Notes: generated by a model from the sequence alone, not told the origin. A stretch of DNA of 53,157 nt from an uncultured Victivallales bacterium (GCA_903837355.1 CAILUI010000422.1:1-53157), one strand, 5' to 3'. Positions 16,074 to 24,558 are shown, counted from the stretch's first letter. Numbers and translations are program-made.

Positions 16074-17840
16074 ATGAACACCCTCTACTACGGGGATAAC
16101 CTGGACATCCTGCGGCGGTACGTCGGCGACGAGACCGTTGACCTGGTGTACCTGGACCCACCCTTTAACTCGAACGCCAACTACAACGTCCTCTTTGCCG
16201 AGAAGGACGGGACCCAGGCGGCTGGGCAGATCCAGGCCTTCTCGGACACCTGGACGTGGAACCAGGAGAGCGAGAAGACGTATGCCGGCCTGGTTACGGC
16301 CGGGGACAGAGTGGCCGACTGTGTGCAGGCGTTCCGCACGTTCCTCGGTCCCTGCGACCTGCTGGCTTACCTGGTGATGATGGCGCCGCGGCTATGCGAG
16401 CTGCGCCGAGCCATGAAGCCGACTGCCTCGATCTACCTGCACTGCGATCCGACCGCGAGCCACTACCTAAAGATGCTACTGGATGCAGTGTTTGGTGGCG
16501 ACAGCTTCGTGAACGAGATCGTATGGCGGAGAACAACAACCAAGAACGACTACAAGCAGGGTGCCGCAAACTGGCCAAGGGTTCACGACGTACTGCTCAT
16601 GTACTACCGGAGCACCGACGCGGCCCGTACGGCGAAGCGCTTCTCTCAGCCGTTTGAGCCGTATGCGGAGAGCTACACGGATACGTTCTACAACTTCCGG
16701 GATCCTGACGGCCGCCGTTACAGACTCTCGGATCTCAGCGCGCCCGGCCAGGGGTCGCGAGGCCATCCGCAATACGAGTTCATGGGCGTAACCAGGTACT
16801 GGCGTTACGGCCAGGAGAAGATGGAACAGCTCCTCAAGGACGGGCGAGTTGAGTTCAGGCCCAATGGGAAGGTGCCCCGCCTGAAGGTCTACCTGGATGA
16901 AGCGCCTGGCATCGCTGTGGGGGACGTGTGGACAGACATCCGCGGCATGATTAACCTGAGCAACGAGATGCTCGGATACCCAACGCAGAAGCCGGTGGCA
17001 CTACTGGAGCGGATCATCCAGGCGTCGAGCAATCCGGGCGACGTGGTCCTCGATCCGTTCTGCGGTTGCGGCACCACCGTCGCAGCCGCCCAGAAGCTGG
17101 GGCGGCGGTGGATCGGCATCGACATCACGCACCTGGCCATCACCTTGATGAAAGAGCGGCTCAAAGACGCCTACGGCATTGAGCCAGTGACGCGGAAGGC
17201 CCCCGCGAAGTCCGCAGCGGCCCCCGCAGAGTCCGCGCCGGTCGCGGCGGAGGGTCCGGGGGACTACGTCGTGCCGGCCGGCTTCCGGGTGGTGGGTGAG
17301 CCGGTCAGTCTGCCCGATGCCGAGGCCCTGGCCGCGGCGGACCCGTACCAGTTCCAGTGGTGGGCACTGGGCCTGGTTGGCGCGCGGCCGGTGGAGCAGA
17401 AGAAGGGGGCAGACAAGGGGATCGACGGGAAGATCGTCTTCCAAGGCGACGCCCCTGGCAAGTTTGAGACGGTGATCCTGTCGGTGAAGGCGGGGCACAC
17501 GATGCGGGCGCACGTTCACGAGCTGCGGGGGGTGCTGGATCGTGAGAAGGCGGTGATCGGCGTCCTTATCACCTTGCAGGAGGCGACCGGACCGATGCGG
17601 GAGGAGGCCGTGACCGCCGGGTTCTGGCACTCCGGGCTGTGGAACAAGGACTACCCGCGGATCCAACTCCTGACGGTGGGCGACCTCCTGGATGGCCGGC
17701 AAATCGAGATGCCGCCGCAGAAGCAGGTCTCGCAGACCTTCAAGCGCGCTGCGAAGGTGAAGGCGGCGCCGTCGCACACGCAGCCGGGGCTGTTTGACGA
17801 GCACCCTGCAGAGGACGTGGATGGCGACAATGGGCCCTGA
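16074..17840 (+). CDS. DNA methyltransferase fused to restriction-nuclease domain
   Basis: The ATG 16074 gives the canonical start MNTLYYGDNLDIL; a GTG at 16065 overlapping the upstream stop is possible. The product has 588 residues. The catalytic DPPF motif (28-31) comes before the SAM-binding motif DPFCGCGTT (327-335), the beta-class order of N4/N6 amino methyltransferases. After a Pro/Ala linker the C-terminal domain (about 425-555) has GADKGIDGKIVF and ETVILSVKAG (Asp451, Lys472), the pattern of an Mrr/PD-(D/E)xK nuclease domain. The single chain could modify and cut DNA. No separate specificity subunit is seen. It is the centre of the plus-strand island. Confidence 0.85.
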   Translation: MNTLYYGDNLDILRRYVGDETVDLVYLDPPFNSNANYNVLFAEKDGTQAAGQIQAFSDTWTWNQESEKTYAGLVTAGDRVADCVQAFRTFLGPCDLLAYLVMMAPRLCELRRAMKPTASIYLHCDPTASHYLKMLLDAVFGGDSFVNEIVWRRTTTKNDYKQGAANWPRVHDVLLMYYRSTDAARTAKRFSQPFEPYAESYTDTFYNFRDPDGRRYRLSDLSAPGQGSRGHPQYEFMGVTRYWRYGQEKMEQLLKDGRVEFRPNGKVPRLKVYLDEAPGIAVGDVWTDIRGMINLSNEMLGYPTQKPVALLERIIQASSNPGDVVLDPFCGCGTTVAAAQKLGRRWIGIDITHLAITLMKERLKDAYGIEPVTRKAPAKSAAAPAESAPVAAEGPGDYVVPAGFRVVGEPVSLPDAEALAAADPYQFQWWALGLVGARPVEQKKGADKGIDGKIVFQGDAPGKFETVILSVKAGHTMRAHVHELRGVLDREKAVIGVLITLQEATGPMREEAVTAGFWHSGLWNKDYPRIQLLTVGDLLDGRQIEMPPQKQVSQTFKRAAKVKAAPSHTQPGLFDEHPAEDVDGDNGP

Positions 17841-17862
17841 ACGGGCCTGCTGGGGGAATCAG

Positions 17863-18351
17863 ATGGATGCTGGAAGGTCGGGGGTTCTGATCGGTGGGGC
17901 CGTCGCGCTGGCAGGAGCTGCCCTGGGCGTTGTCGGCTCCTTGCTGACCGAGTGGATCCGCACGCGCAAGGAACGCCAGGCATACCTCCAGTCCAAATAT
18001 GAGGAACTGTCGCGCCTGCACCTTGATGCTTCCATGTGGATTGCCGAGTTCCATGCTGCGAGGGGCCTATCAGAGGTCTGCAGTTTCAAGCCATCACAGG
18101 AGGGCCGTCAAGCCCTCGTGTTAGCATGGCTGTACTTCCCCGTCCTGGCTGATCCTGTAACGGAGTACCTGAACTCCCTGGTTCGTTACTACCAATGGGG
18201 GCTGGATCACTTTGACCCATCTCTGCCCATGTCGGTTGGTGCCCAGTTGACCAGGCATGCAGACAGTGACCGGATGTCCGCTGAGGTCATGAGGTTGCGC
18301 GTGGCCGTTGACCTCGCAATACAGAGAAACGCTTCCACGTTTGCCCGGTGA
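17863..18351 (+). CDS. Single-pass membrane protein of the phage island
   Basis: The ATG 17863 follows GGGGGA by about 6 bases, 22 bases after the methyltransferase stop. The product has 162 residues. An N-terminal hydrophobic helix (about 8-30, VLIGGAVALAGAALGVVGSL) is followed by a basic stretch (EWIRTRKERQ) and a soluble helical domain (LQSKYEELSRLHLDASMWIA, LNSLVRYYQWGLDHF). This small N-anchored layout recurs in effector or sensor subunits of defence cassettes. No family recognised. It is the last gene before the terminator at 18468. Confidence 0.65.
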   Translation: MDAGRSGVLIGGAVALAGAALGVVGSLLTEWIRTRKERQAYLQSKYEELSRLHLDASMWIAEFHAARGLSEVCSFKPSQEGRQALVLAWLYFPVLADPVTEYLNSLVRYYQWGLDHFDPSLPMSVGAQLTRHADSDRMSAEVMRLRVAVDLAIQRNASTFAR

Positions 18352-18467
18352 GCTTCCTTCCCGAGGACCGAGCATGGGGAGTGGCGGCGCCGCGCGGCCC
18401 GGAGTAGAGTAGGCGTTGCCGGTCCGGGATAAGGGCCCTGCTCGGGTCTCCTCGGCCTGGATCGGTT

Positions 18468-18497
18468 GGCCCGTTCCCCTTGCCGGGGGAACGGGCC
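18468..18497 (+). terminator. Strong terminator closing the plus-strand island
   Basis: Perfect 12-bp arms (GGCCCGTTCCCC and its complement) enclose a 6-base loop, followed by TCTTTG. It lies between the convergent island and large-terminase genes and can serve both strands. Confidence 0.75.
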
Positions 18498-18520
18498 TCT
18501 TTGCGTCTGGGGAGGGAACC

Positions 18521-18548
18521 GGACGGATCTGGCTGATCGGACGGATCG
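18521..18548. repeat. GGATCTGGCTGATCGGACGG-type interspersed repeat
   Basis: Two to three imperfect 10-bp units of the family also seen at 9492, 10842 and 11583, here between the island terminator and the end of the large terminase gene. Confidence 0.7.
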
Positions 18549-18570
18549 CCGAAGGGGGGGGGATGGCGCG

Positions 18571-20481
18571 TCAGTCCCAGCCGACGGGCTTGCTGCCGCT
18601 GACACGGGACTCGGCCGTGGGGCCTGCGGCCGGCGGGCCGTCGCTTCTCCGTAGGGCGCGCAGGTTCTCCGCCAGGACGTAGCGGGCAGCGAGGGCGTAC
18701 TTGGCGCAGTCGAAGTAGTGGTTGGGGCCGATCTTCTGCCACTCCCGCACGGTGTAGCCGTGGGAGTTCTTGCTCTCGAGGACGGCCTCCCCCAGCATGT
18801 GGCGCAGGAACTCGCCGGGGGTGTCGGAGGGCAGGAGCCAGTCGGTCTCCTCGATCCTGAAGCCCTCTTCGCTGACGCCGGACTCAAAGCGCAGGAGGAG
18901 CTGCTCTTTGAAGTGGGTGTCGGAGACGTTGAGGCAGTCGATGGGGCGGTCAAGCTCGCGGTCGCTCTTGGGGTAGTGGGTGGCGGTGGTCCAAGAGACG
19001 AGTCCGGAGCGGCCGGAGCCGGTGATGGGGATGACGTGGGCGTCCTCCAGGGCGAGGGCGTACACGTCGGCGGGGCGGTACCCGGCGTCGGCGAAGGCGG
19101 CGTCGATGCCGTACTGGACGTCGTCGAGGTTGCGGTAGGTGAGGGTCCGGCGCAGTTCGCCGATCTCTTCGGGGGTCTCGACTTTGTGCCAGTCGATGAG
19201 GTAGGTGCGTGACGGGGTGAGGGCCCAGACGGTGACGAAGTGGCAGAGCTTGTGGAGGTCGGCGGTGGCGACAACGATGCAGGGCTCGCGGGTGGGGATG
19301 GTGCCGCGGGCGTAGTCCTCGGAGACGTGGGCGCGCACGAGTTCCTGGCGGGCGTTGTGGCCGGCGTCGGAGTAGGGCAGCGCGGCATCGTTGTTGCACC
19401 AGTCGCGCATGGCCTCGGGGTCTTCGAGGCCTTCGACGTAGCGGGCCGCGACTTCGCCAAAGGAGTTGACGGGGGTGCGGGCGTACCAGCTCGGCAGGTG
19501 GAAGGAGGGATAGGGCCCCTCGGGCTGCCGGGCGTGCCACTGACCACGGCGGACCATGGACCAGCGCAGTGTCTCCCGGATGGCCTGGCCGCAGTCGCGG
19601 CACTCGTAGACGGTGTCGCGGCGGACGCGGGCCTGCCAGTCGCAGATCTCCTCGGGCTCGTCGGCAGCCTTCTCGCGCTTGGGGTAGCGGAACTGGCTGA
19701 ACTCGAGGACCTGCCAGCCGGGGTTGCGGAGTCCGCTGACGGTGTCGTGTGAGACGGCCTCGCGGGCGCAGTGCGGACAGGGGACGAAGAACTCTTCCCA
19801 GGTGCCGCCGATAAGGGCCTTCCAGCCGTCGGCCTGCTCGACGGTGGGGGTGGTGGCGTCGAAGATGCGGCGCAGGGGGCCGTAGGAGGCGGTGCGGCGC
19901 TCGACGAGGCGGAAGGCGTTGGCCTCGGTGTCGGTGGCGTCGGCGTACTTGTCGAACTCGTCGCGGGCCAGGAGCATGATGGGCTCGCCGGCCATCTGGC
20001 TCGGGCTGCCGGCCCAGGCGACGGTGACGCTCATGGTGTTGAGGTGGTACTCGTAGACCTGGAGGGCGTGCCGATCGGGGGGGATGTGGCGCGCGAGGAC
20101 GGGGGAGTCGCGCAGGAAGGGGCGGAGGTGTTTGGTGGAGCGGCGCTTGGCGAAGTTCTGGTCGGGGGCGACGTACATGAAGGGGCCGGGGTACTGGTCG
20201 ACGGCCCAGCCCATGAAGCACTGGAGCATGATCGTCTTGCCGGTCTGGGTGGCCCAGATGAGCACCGTTCGCACGAAGTGCTTGATGCACTGGAGGGGGC
20301 GGCGCTGGTAGGGCTCCAGGCGCAGGCGGCCGCTGCGGGCGGTGACGCGGTGCGAGAGCTCGACGGAGGTCTCGGCCCAGGCGTCGATCTCGATGTCGTC
20401 GGCCGGCCGGATGGCTTCGGCCGCGGCGCGCTGGAGGCGCCGGATTTTGGCGGGGCGTTCGTGGTCGGTCAGTTGTGGCAT
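18571..20481 (-). CDS. Terminase large subunit, lambda gpA family
   Basis: The start at ATG 20481 (MPQLTDHERPAKIRRL) overlaps the upstream gene by 13 bases. The product has 636 residues. The N-terminal ATPase has Walker A ATQTGKT (77-83) and Walker B with Asp-Glu at 174-175 (LLARDEFDKY). Two CxxC pairs (235/238 in PCPHC, 294/297 in ECRDCG) form the gpA-type zinc insert. The C-terminal nuclease domain carries acidic motifs (VVATADLHKL, YGIDAAFADAGY). With the small subunit it cuts and packages phage DNA. Unlike in lambda, about 7 kb of other genes separate the two subunits. Confidence 0.93.
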   Translation of the reverse strand: MPQLTDHERPAKIRRLQRAAAEAIRPADDIEIDAWAETSVELSHRVTARSGRLRLEPYQRRPLQCIKHFVRTVLIWATQTGKTIMLQCFMGWAVDQYPGPFMYVAPDQNFAKRRSTKHLRPFLRDSPVLARHIPPDRHALQVYEYHLNTMSVTVAWAGSPSQMAGEPIMLLARDEFDKYADATDTEANAFRLVERRTASYGPLRRIFDATTPTVEQADGWKALIGGTWEEFFVPCPHCAREAVSHDTVSGLRNPGWQVLEFSQFRYPKREKAADEPEEICDWQARVRRDTVYECRDCGQAIRETLRWSMVRRGQWHARQPEGPYPSFHLPSWYARTPVNSFGEVAARYVEGLEDPEAMRDWCNNDAALPYSDAGHNARQELVRAHVSEDYARGTIPTREPCIVVATADLHKLCHFVTVWALTPSRTYLIDWHKVETPEEIGELRRTLTYRNLDDVQYGIDAAFADAGYRPADVYALALEDAHVIPITGSGRSGLVSWTTATHYPKSDRELDRPIDCLNVSDTHFKEQLLLRFESGVSEEGFRIEETDWLLPSDTPGEFLRHMLGEAVLESKNSHGYTVREWQKIGPNHYFDCAKYALAARYVLAENLRALRRSDGPPAAGPTAESRVSGSKPVGWD

Positions 20482-21218
20482 GGTGGCAACCGGGTCCGCG
20501 CAATCCAGCCGGCGAAGTTCAGGCAGCGCCAAAAGCACTCGCATGACTCGAAGCCGGCACTCTGGAGCAGTTCACGATTCCAGGCGTCGGTCACCGGGAC
20601 CAGGACGCCCTCCAGAGAGAGGCGCTTTCGTTCGATCTGCTCCTGGGAGTAGCCGTTCTCGCCTTTGATGCGGTGGTATTCCTCGGTGAGCAGGGCGTCG
20701 GTCTGGTGGCAGGAGCCGAGTACCTTCTCGACCAGGATGAAGACGCCGCCGGGGATGAGATGGCCGGCAACCTGGCTGAGGATGCGATGGCGGTACTCGA
20801 TGGGGGTGAACTGGAGGGTCAGGACCGAGAGGATGAGGGAGGCGCGGACCTGGGGGAAGGCGGTACGGAGATCCAGGGGCAGGATGCGGACGACCTCGGG
20901 CGGCCAGCCGGCGAAGCGGCGCTGCAGGGCCGCGAGCATGGGCTCGGAGACCTCGAGCAGGTGCCAGGTGACGGTGGCGCCGAAGCGCTCGATGAGCGGG
21001 GCGACGGCGGAGCCGCGGGAGGCGCCGAGGTCGACCACGTCGGTTCCGGGGACGATGAAGCGGGAGGCGAGCCGGGTGACCAGATCGCGCATGGAGTGGT
21101 AGTCGGGGATGGAGCGGGCCAGCATGTCGTCGAAGCAATCGGCGACCTGGCCGTCGAACTGCCAGCGGGGTCCGGGGACGACGGCGTCACGGGGGGAGTC
21201 GGGGGTAAGATCGGCCAT
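20469..21218 (-). CDS. CmoA-like SAM-dependent methyltransferase
   Basis: The start at ATG 21218 has AGGAGG 9 bases upstream. The product has 249 residues. It opens with the CmoA-type signature FDDMLARSIPDYHSMRDLV, then SAM motif VVDLGASRG (about 62-70), LTLQFTPIEYRHRIL and LVEKVLG...GYSQEQIERKRLSLEG, and ends FWRCLNFAGWIA. The CmoA family makes carboxy-SAM for tRNA wobble-uridine modification, and phage relatives often sit beside terminase genes. Substrate here is unknown. It overlaps the terminase start, so the two are co-translated. Confidence 0.75.
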   Translation of the reverse strand: MADLTPDSPRDAVVPGPRWQFDGQVADCFDDMLARSIPDYHSMRDLVTRLASRFIVPGTDVVDLGASRGSAVAPLIERFGATVTWHLLEVSEPMLAALQRRFAGWPPEVVRILPLDLRTAFPQVRASLILSVLTLQFTPIEYRHRILSQVAGHLIPGGVFILVEKVLGSCHQTDALLTEEYHRIKGENGYSQEQIERKRLSLEGVLVPVTDAWNRELLQSAGFESCECFWRCLNFAGWIARTRLPPCHN

Positions 21219-21302
21219 GGCATGGTCCTCCTGCCAATGGGGCCGCACGAAAGCCATTCGGCGGCCGGGGGTGATACGGTATGCAGGCTACTGCCTGTAT
21301 GC

Positions 21303-21373
21303 TGGTTTATAGGAGTTTGTTCGGCAGGGAATGGAAGGGGACGCATGGGACGAAGGGGACGAAGGGGACGGGG
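21303..21373. repeat. Degenerate CCGAACAAA element plus GGGACGAAG array
   Basis: TTTGTTCGG (minus strand CCGAACAAA) at 21317-21325 follows TTTATAGGAG. Next to it lies a run of 9-bp GGGACGAAG-type units (about 21335-21373). Both fill the gap between the methyltransferase gene and the accessory gene to its right. Confidence 0.65.
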
Positions 21374-21449
21374 AAGACTGCGACAGCCTGGGGGTGCCGT
21401 GGCACGCGGTTCCCGCGGGATGGTCTACTGAGAGCGGCACAGCAGCCAA

Positions 21450-22178
21450 CTACAGATCCGTGACCGCGTTCTGCTGGGTGGCGTCGACGAGCATGATAGA
21501 ACGCAGTAGCAGACGCCCAAGCGGCGTGATGTCAGTGTGGCTGACGCTCATCATGCCAGTCTTGCTGTCGAACTCCGGGGGTTCGCCGCGCCGACTGGGG
21601 CTCCGGAAATGCGGTCTGATGAGGCCAAGCCGCTGGAGGTTTGCCTTGTGCATCTCGTGCAGAGCCAGTAGGTCAAACGCCTCTGGTGATGATCCCATGC
21701 TCAGCATCGGCCCTTGGATGATCTCAGCATGGCGTGCCATGAGTTCGTTGTGGTCGTCCGAGCCCACTTTGCTGTAGAAGTGAAGGAGGATGACCTCCGG
21801 GTCGCTGAGCTCGCGCAGGATGGACAGGAGTTGCTTGTACTGACAGTGCTTGAGCGTCTCGGAGCTCAGACTGTTGGCAATGAGTGAGGCGATATACTCC
21901 TTGCGTTCCCGGGAGATGGCGCGCGCCACGTGTAGGAAGCCGTCCTCAAGGAGGTCGACGAACTCAGGGTCCCTGAACTGGGATTCGAGGCGAGCTCTGT
22001 CGACCGCCTCGACCTTCGCATTCAGGATTCCGACGAACTCTGCCAGCCTGTCGATCCTCTGGTTCGGTATCAACTCAGTGACCACTTCTGACAGGAGCGG
22101 CCCCACGTATGGAGCGGCCCCGAGCACAGCCCTTGCAATGCCAGCAACGCGGTCCGGAACTCCAGGCTTCAGGTCCAT
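21450..22178 (-). CDS. Accessory protein with hydrophobic N-terminal helix
   Basis: The start at ATG 22178 has GGGGGG 7 bases upstream; an ATG at 22193 is also in frame. The product has 242 residues. The N-terminus is amphipathic to hydrophobic (IARAVLGAAPYVGPLLSEVV), followed by helices (RIDRLAEFVGILNAKVEAV, HVARAISRERKEYIASLIAN) and a C-terminal winged-helix-like end (LGLIRPHFRSPSRRG, ITPLGRLLLRSIML). The layout resembles DUF4393/Abi-alpha-type proteins, but this is only suggestive. It has its own promoter (22218-22246) and is flanked by gaps, as expected of a moron. Confidence 0.65.
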   Translation of the reverse strand: MDLKPGVPDRVAGIARAVLGAAPYVGPLLSEVVTELIPNQRIDRLAEFVGILNAKVEAVDRARLESQFRDPEFVDLLEDGFLHVARAISRERKEYIASLIANSLSSETLKHCQYKQLLSILRELSDPEVILLHFYSKVGSDDHNELMARHAEIIQGPMLSMGSSPEAFDLLALHEMHKANLQRLGLIRPHFRSPSRRGEPPEFDSKTGMMSVSHTDITPLGRLLLRSIMLVDATQQNAVTDL

Positions 22179-22217
22179 TGTCTGGCCCCCCATATTGCGT
22201 CCAACACCGTGCTTTCA

Positions 22218-22246
22218 CCTATACCGCATGCATGCCGGTGACGCAA
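22218..22246 (-). promoter_or_regulatory. Sigma-70-type promoter of the accessory gene
   Basis: On the minus strand TTGCGT (22246-22241) and TATAGG (22223-22218) are spaced 17 bp apart. The predicted start near 22211 gives a leader of about 33 bases to the ATG at 22178. Confidence 0.55.
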
Positions 22247-22296
22247 GCTCACTGCCCTCGCATGGACCGCCTGGGCACGGGGTGCGCAGACAGCCG

Positions 22297-22728
22297 TCAC
22301 TCCGTGAGGTAGGTGTAGCCGTTGACGGGCAGGCCGTTCTCGCGGGCTCCCTGGGAGCAGGCGGCGCGGTAGGCCTGTGAGTAGGGGCAGCCTTGGCGGG
22401 CGGCCTTGGTGGCGCGGGTCATCACGTACACCAGGGCGGTGTGTGCCGTCGGGCGGCCGGTGTCGGGGTCGGCCAGGGTGACGGTGACGCGGCGGCGGGT
22501 GTAGAGGGCCGGGGCGCCTTCGTAGCGGTCCAGCGCCCACAGATGGGCCGCGGTGATCTCCCAGAGGACCCCCCAGGTCTCGGCCTCGTGGTCCCGGTCG
22601 ATGTCGGCAAAGGTGCGCTCGGTGAGGCGCCAGCCGGGCAGGCGGGCCGGGCCCAGGGCCACGGCGCCGGGGCAGCGCCGGGCCATCTGCTGCAGGTTCA
22701 TGTTGGAGCCGTAGGCAAAGTACAGCAT
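22297..22728 (-). CDS. Gamma-glutamylcyclotransferase-like (AIG2/GGCT) protein
   Basis: The ATG 22728 has GGAGG 8 bases upstream. The product has 143 residues, the usual size. It shows the substrate-loop motif YFAYGSNM (3-10), LGPARLPGWRL, GVLWEIT, and the catalytic Glu70 in DRYEG. Enzymes of this family release gamma-glutamyl groups as 5-oxoproline from peptides or amines. It closes the cassette with amidoligase, DUF6908-like and HAD genes. In that setting it may edit or reverse a gamma-glutamyl-type bond made by the amidoligase. Confidence 0.85.
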   Translation of the reverse strand: MLYFAYGSNMNLQQMARRCPGAVALGPARLPGWRLTERTFADIDRDHEAETWGVLWEITAAHLWALDRYEGAPALYTRRRVTVTLADPDTGRPTAHTALVYVMTRATKAARQGCPYSQAYRAACSQGARENGLPVNGYTYLTE

Positions 22729-22731
22729 GGC

Positions 22732-23238
22732 TCAGGCCTCCGGGATGAGGGGTAAGGCGCTCCAGGGCTCAGCCTCGGGCACGCGCAGGGCGTGGATGCC
22801 CTCGCGGCGGTACATGGCACGGGTGGCGGCGTTGGACTCCAGGGCCAGGTAGGCGGTCCGGTCGGGCCCGCCGTGGCGGGGGTATATCCGCTCGTGCAGT
22901 ATGCGGCGTTTGCAGGCCGGGGGGACCATCGCCCAACGGTTGAAGTGCCACTCGTCGGGCTGCCAGCCGCCCAACTCGGCCCGGATGCGGGCAAGGGTGG
23001 CGTCCTCGTAGATCTCGGGCCGGGCGGTGATGAGGATAACCCGGCGGCCGGCCAGCAGGGGCAGCAGCCAGGCGCGGTAGACCTCCTGGGCAATCCAGTC
23101 GGTGTACGGCAGGCTCCGGCCGTAGCAGGCGCGCCAAAGGACGCGGTCGGCGCCGTTGGCCACCAGGGTGCACTGGTAGTCCAGCAGTATCGTCTCGGCC
23201 TGGCGGCCGGCACCGGCATGGGTGAAGAGGTCGGTCAT
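22732..23238 (-). CDS. HAD-like phosphatase/nucleotidase
   Basis: 168 residues with GGGAG 8 bases before the ATG. HAD motif I appears as LLDYQCTLV (Asp20), motif II as LITARPE, a Lys in PPACKRRILHE, and a late segment LESNAATRAMYRREGI. Motif I has Gln where the second Asp of DxDxT is usual, so activity may be altered. HAD phosphatases of this small type are frequent in phages and may act on nucleotides, sugar phosphates or polynucleotide ends. It lies 3 bp from both cassette neighbours. Confidence 0.65.
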   Translation of the reverse strand: MTDLFTHAGAGRQAETILLDYQCTLVANGADRVLWRACYGRSLPYTDWIAQEVYRAWLLPLLAGRRVILITARPEIYEDATLARIRAELGGWQPDEWHFNRWAMVPPACKRRILHERIYPRHGGPDRTAYLALESNAATRAMYRREGIHALRVPEAEPWSALPLIPEA

Positions 23239-23241
23239 CGG

Positions 23242-23631
23242 TCACACTCCCTGCTGGGCGCGGATGTTCCGCAGCCAGGTGGCGGCAAAGGTGGCCTGGC
23301 TGCGCTGTTCGCGCGGCCAGTAGCGGCGGGGGCGGCCGTCGTCGCCAAACTCCACGGCGGGGCGGTCGGTGCCGGTCCAGTCGTTGCGGTAGCTCACGGG
23401 GTACCAGCGGCGGTCGGGCGCCAGCCAGAACACCATGTCGGGGTCGCGCATGGCGTCGCCGTTGGACTCGCCATAGTGGGCCAGGCTGAGCTGGTCGGCG
23501 GCAATCCACTCGACGCACAGGGGCATGTAGGTGCCGGGGCGGTTGTCCAGGCGGGTGGCGCCGCCGGCCGCGCGGGCCAGGGCGGCAAGGTGGTCCAGGG
23601 TGGTCTGTGCGGTCTTGCTGATCGGGGTCAT
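23242..23631 (-). CDS. DUF6908-like phage protein
   Basis: 129 residues with AGGAGG before the ATG. The core SLAHYGESNGDAMRDPDMVF and RWYPVSYRNDWTG pattern matches small phage proteins annotated DUF6908 (formerly DUF1249-like), with HY...NGD..RDP.M.F...W.P.S.RND. Function unknown. Its fixed place between the amidoligase and HAD genes suggests a shared role, perhaps substrate binding. Confidence 0.6.
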   Translation of the reverse strand: MTPISKTAQTTLDHLAALARAAGGATRLDNRPGTYMPLCVEWIAADQLSLAHYGESNGDAMRDPDMVFWLAPDRRWYPVSYRNDWTGTDRPAVEFGDDGRPRRYWPREQRSQATFAATWLRNIRAQQGV

Positions 23632-23697
23632 GGGGTCATCCTCCTATGGGCAAGCGGGTGGGGGGCCCGGCGGTCGGGCCCCTCCCCCGGTCGGGGT

Positions 23698-24558
23698 TCA
23701 GCGGGCGTCAAACTTGCGGGCCAGGCGCACGGCCTCGGCCTTCATGGCGCGGCGCTGCTTGGCCATGTCGCCCACCAGGCAGTGCAGGCCCATCTTGCGG
23801 TGCAGGCCGCGCAGGGCCTTCTCGCCGTTGCCGCCTTCCATGCTGGCCCAGCCGTGGCCGGTCCACGGCACGCGGGCCAGGTCCTGCGCAAAGCGGGCCA
23901 TGAACAGGCAGGTCCACAGGTGGTGCAACACCTTCTCGGTGTTGAGGGTGCCGGCAAAGGCCCTGAACTCCACGGTCCCGCGGGTGTTGACGTTGGTGAC
24001 GTTGAGCACGTGGTAGCGCTGCAGGTAGTAGTTGTAATCGGTGTGGCCGTCGCGGCTGGCGCTGTCCAGGGTCGTGCGGATGTGGTCGTTGAGGGGGGCG
24101 GTGTAGCGGCTGAGGTCGCGGCGGGTGCCGGTCTGGGCGTACAGGGCGGCGGCGTTGATGTTGACCACGCCGGCCAGCTTGCGGATGTAAAAGGCCTTGG
24201 TGGCAGCGTCGGCATCGCGGCCCAACAGGCTGGCCAAGCCTATGTGTACGTGGCAACCGCAGCTCGGGTTGACCTTGCCGCCGTGGCTGCGGATCCACTC
24301 CAGCATCGCCACCAGGTTCGCAACGCCTTCGGGGCCGCACAGCACCGGACTCACAAACTCGCAGGCCATGAATCCCGGGGGGGCGGTGATGCTGCCGTCG
24401 CGCTCGGCGGTCCAGGGGGTGCCGTTGTACAGGGGGGCGGCGGTGACCAGGCGGCCGCTGTGGTAGCCGCCCACGTCCAGGGCGTTGACGGGCATGACCG
24501 TCTCCAGCTCAACCCCAAAGGTCACGTGGTCGGCGGTCATTCGGGCCAGGGTACGCAT
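23698..24558 (-). CDS. Amidoligase family enzyme (glutamine-synthetase-like fold)
   Basis: The ATG 24558 follows GAGGAG by 9 bases. The product has 286 residues. Features of the amidoligase family are the first metal-binding GVELET (15-20), CGCHVHIG (His103, His105), and RGTVEFRAFAGT (Glu197, Arg199). These ATP-dependent enzymes join a carboxyl to an amine to make peptide-like amide bonds, using the glutamine-synthetase active site. First gene of a four-gene cassette that ends with a GGCT protein. It is driven by a promoter overlapped by a palindrome. The substrate (peptidoglycan, polyamine or protein) is not evident. Confidence 0.8.
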   Translation of the reverse strand: MRTLARMTADHVTFGVELETVMPVNALDVGGYHSGRLVTAAPLYNGTPWTAERDGSITAPPGFMACEFVSPVLCGPEGVANLVAMLEWIRSHGGKVNPSCGCHVHIGLASLLGRDADAATKAFYIRKLAGVVNINAAALYAQTGTRRDLSRYTAPLNDHIRTTLDSASRDGHTDYNYYLQRYHVLNVTNVNTRGTVEFRAFAGTLNTEKVLHHLWTCLFMARFAQDLARVPWTGHGWASMEGGNGEKALRGLHRKMGLHCLVGDMAKQRRAMKAEAVRLARKFDAR

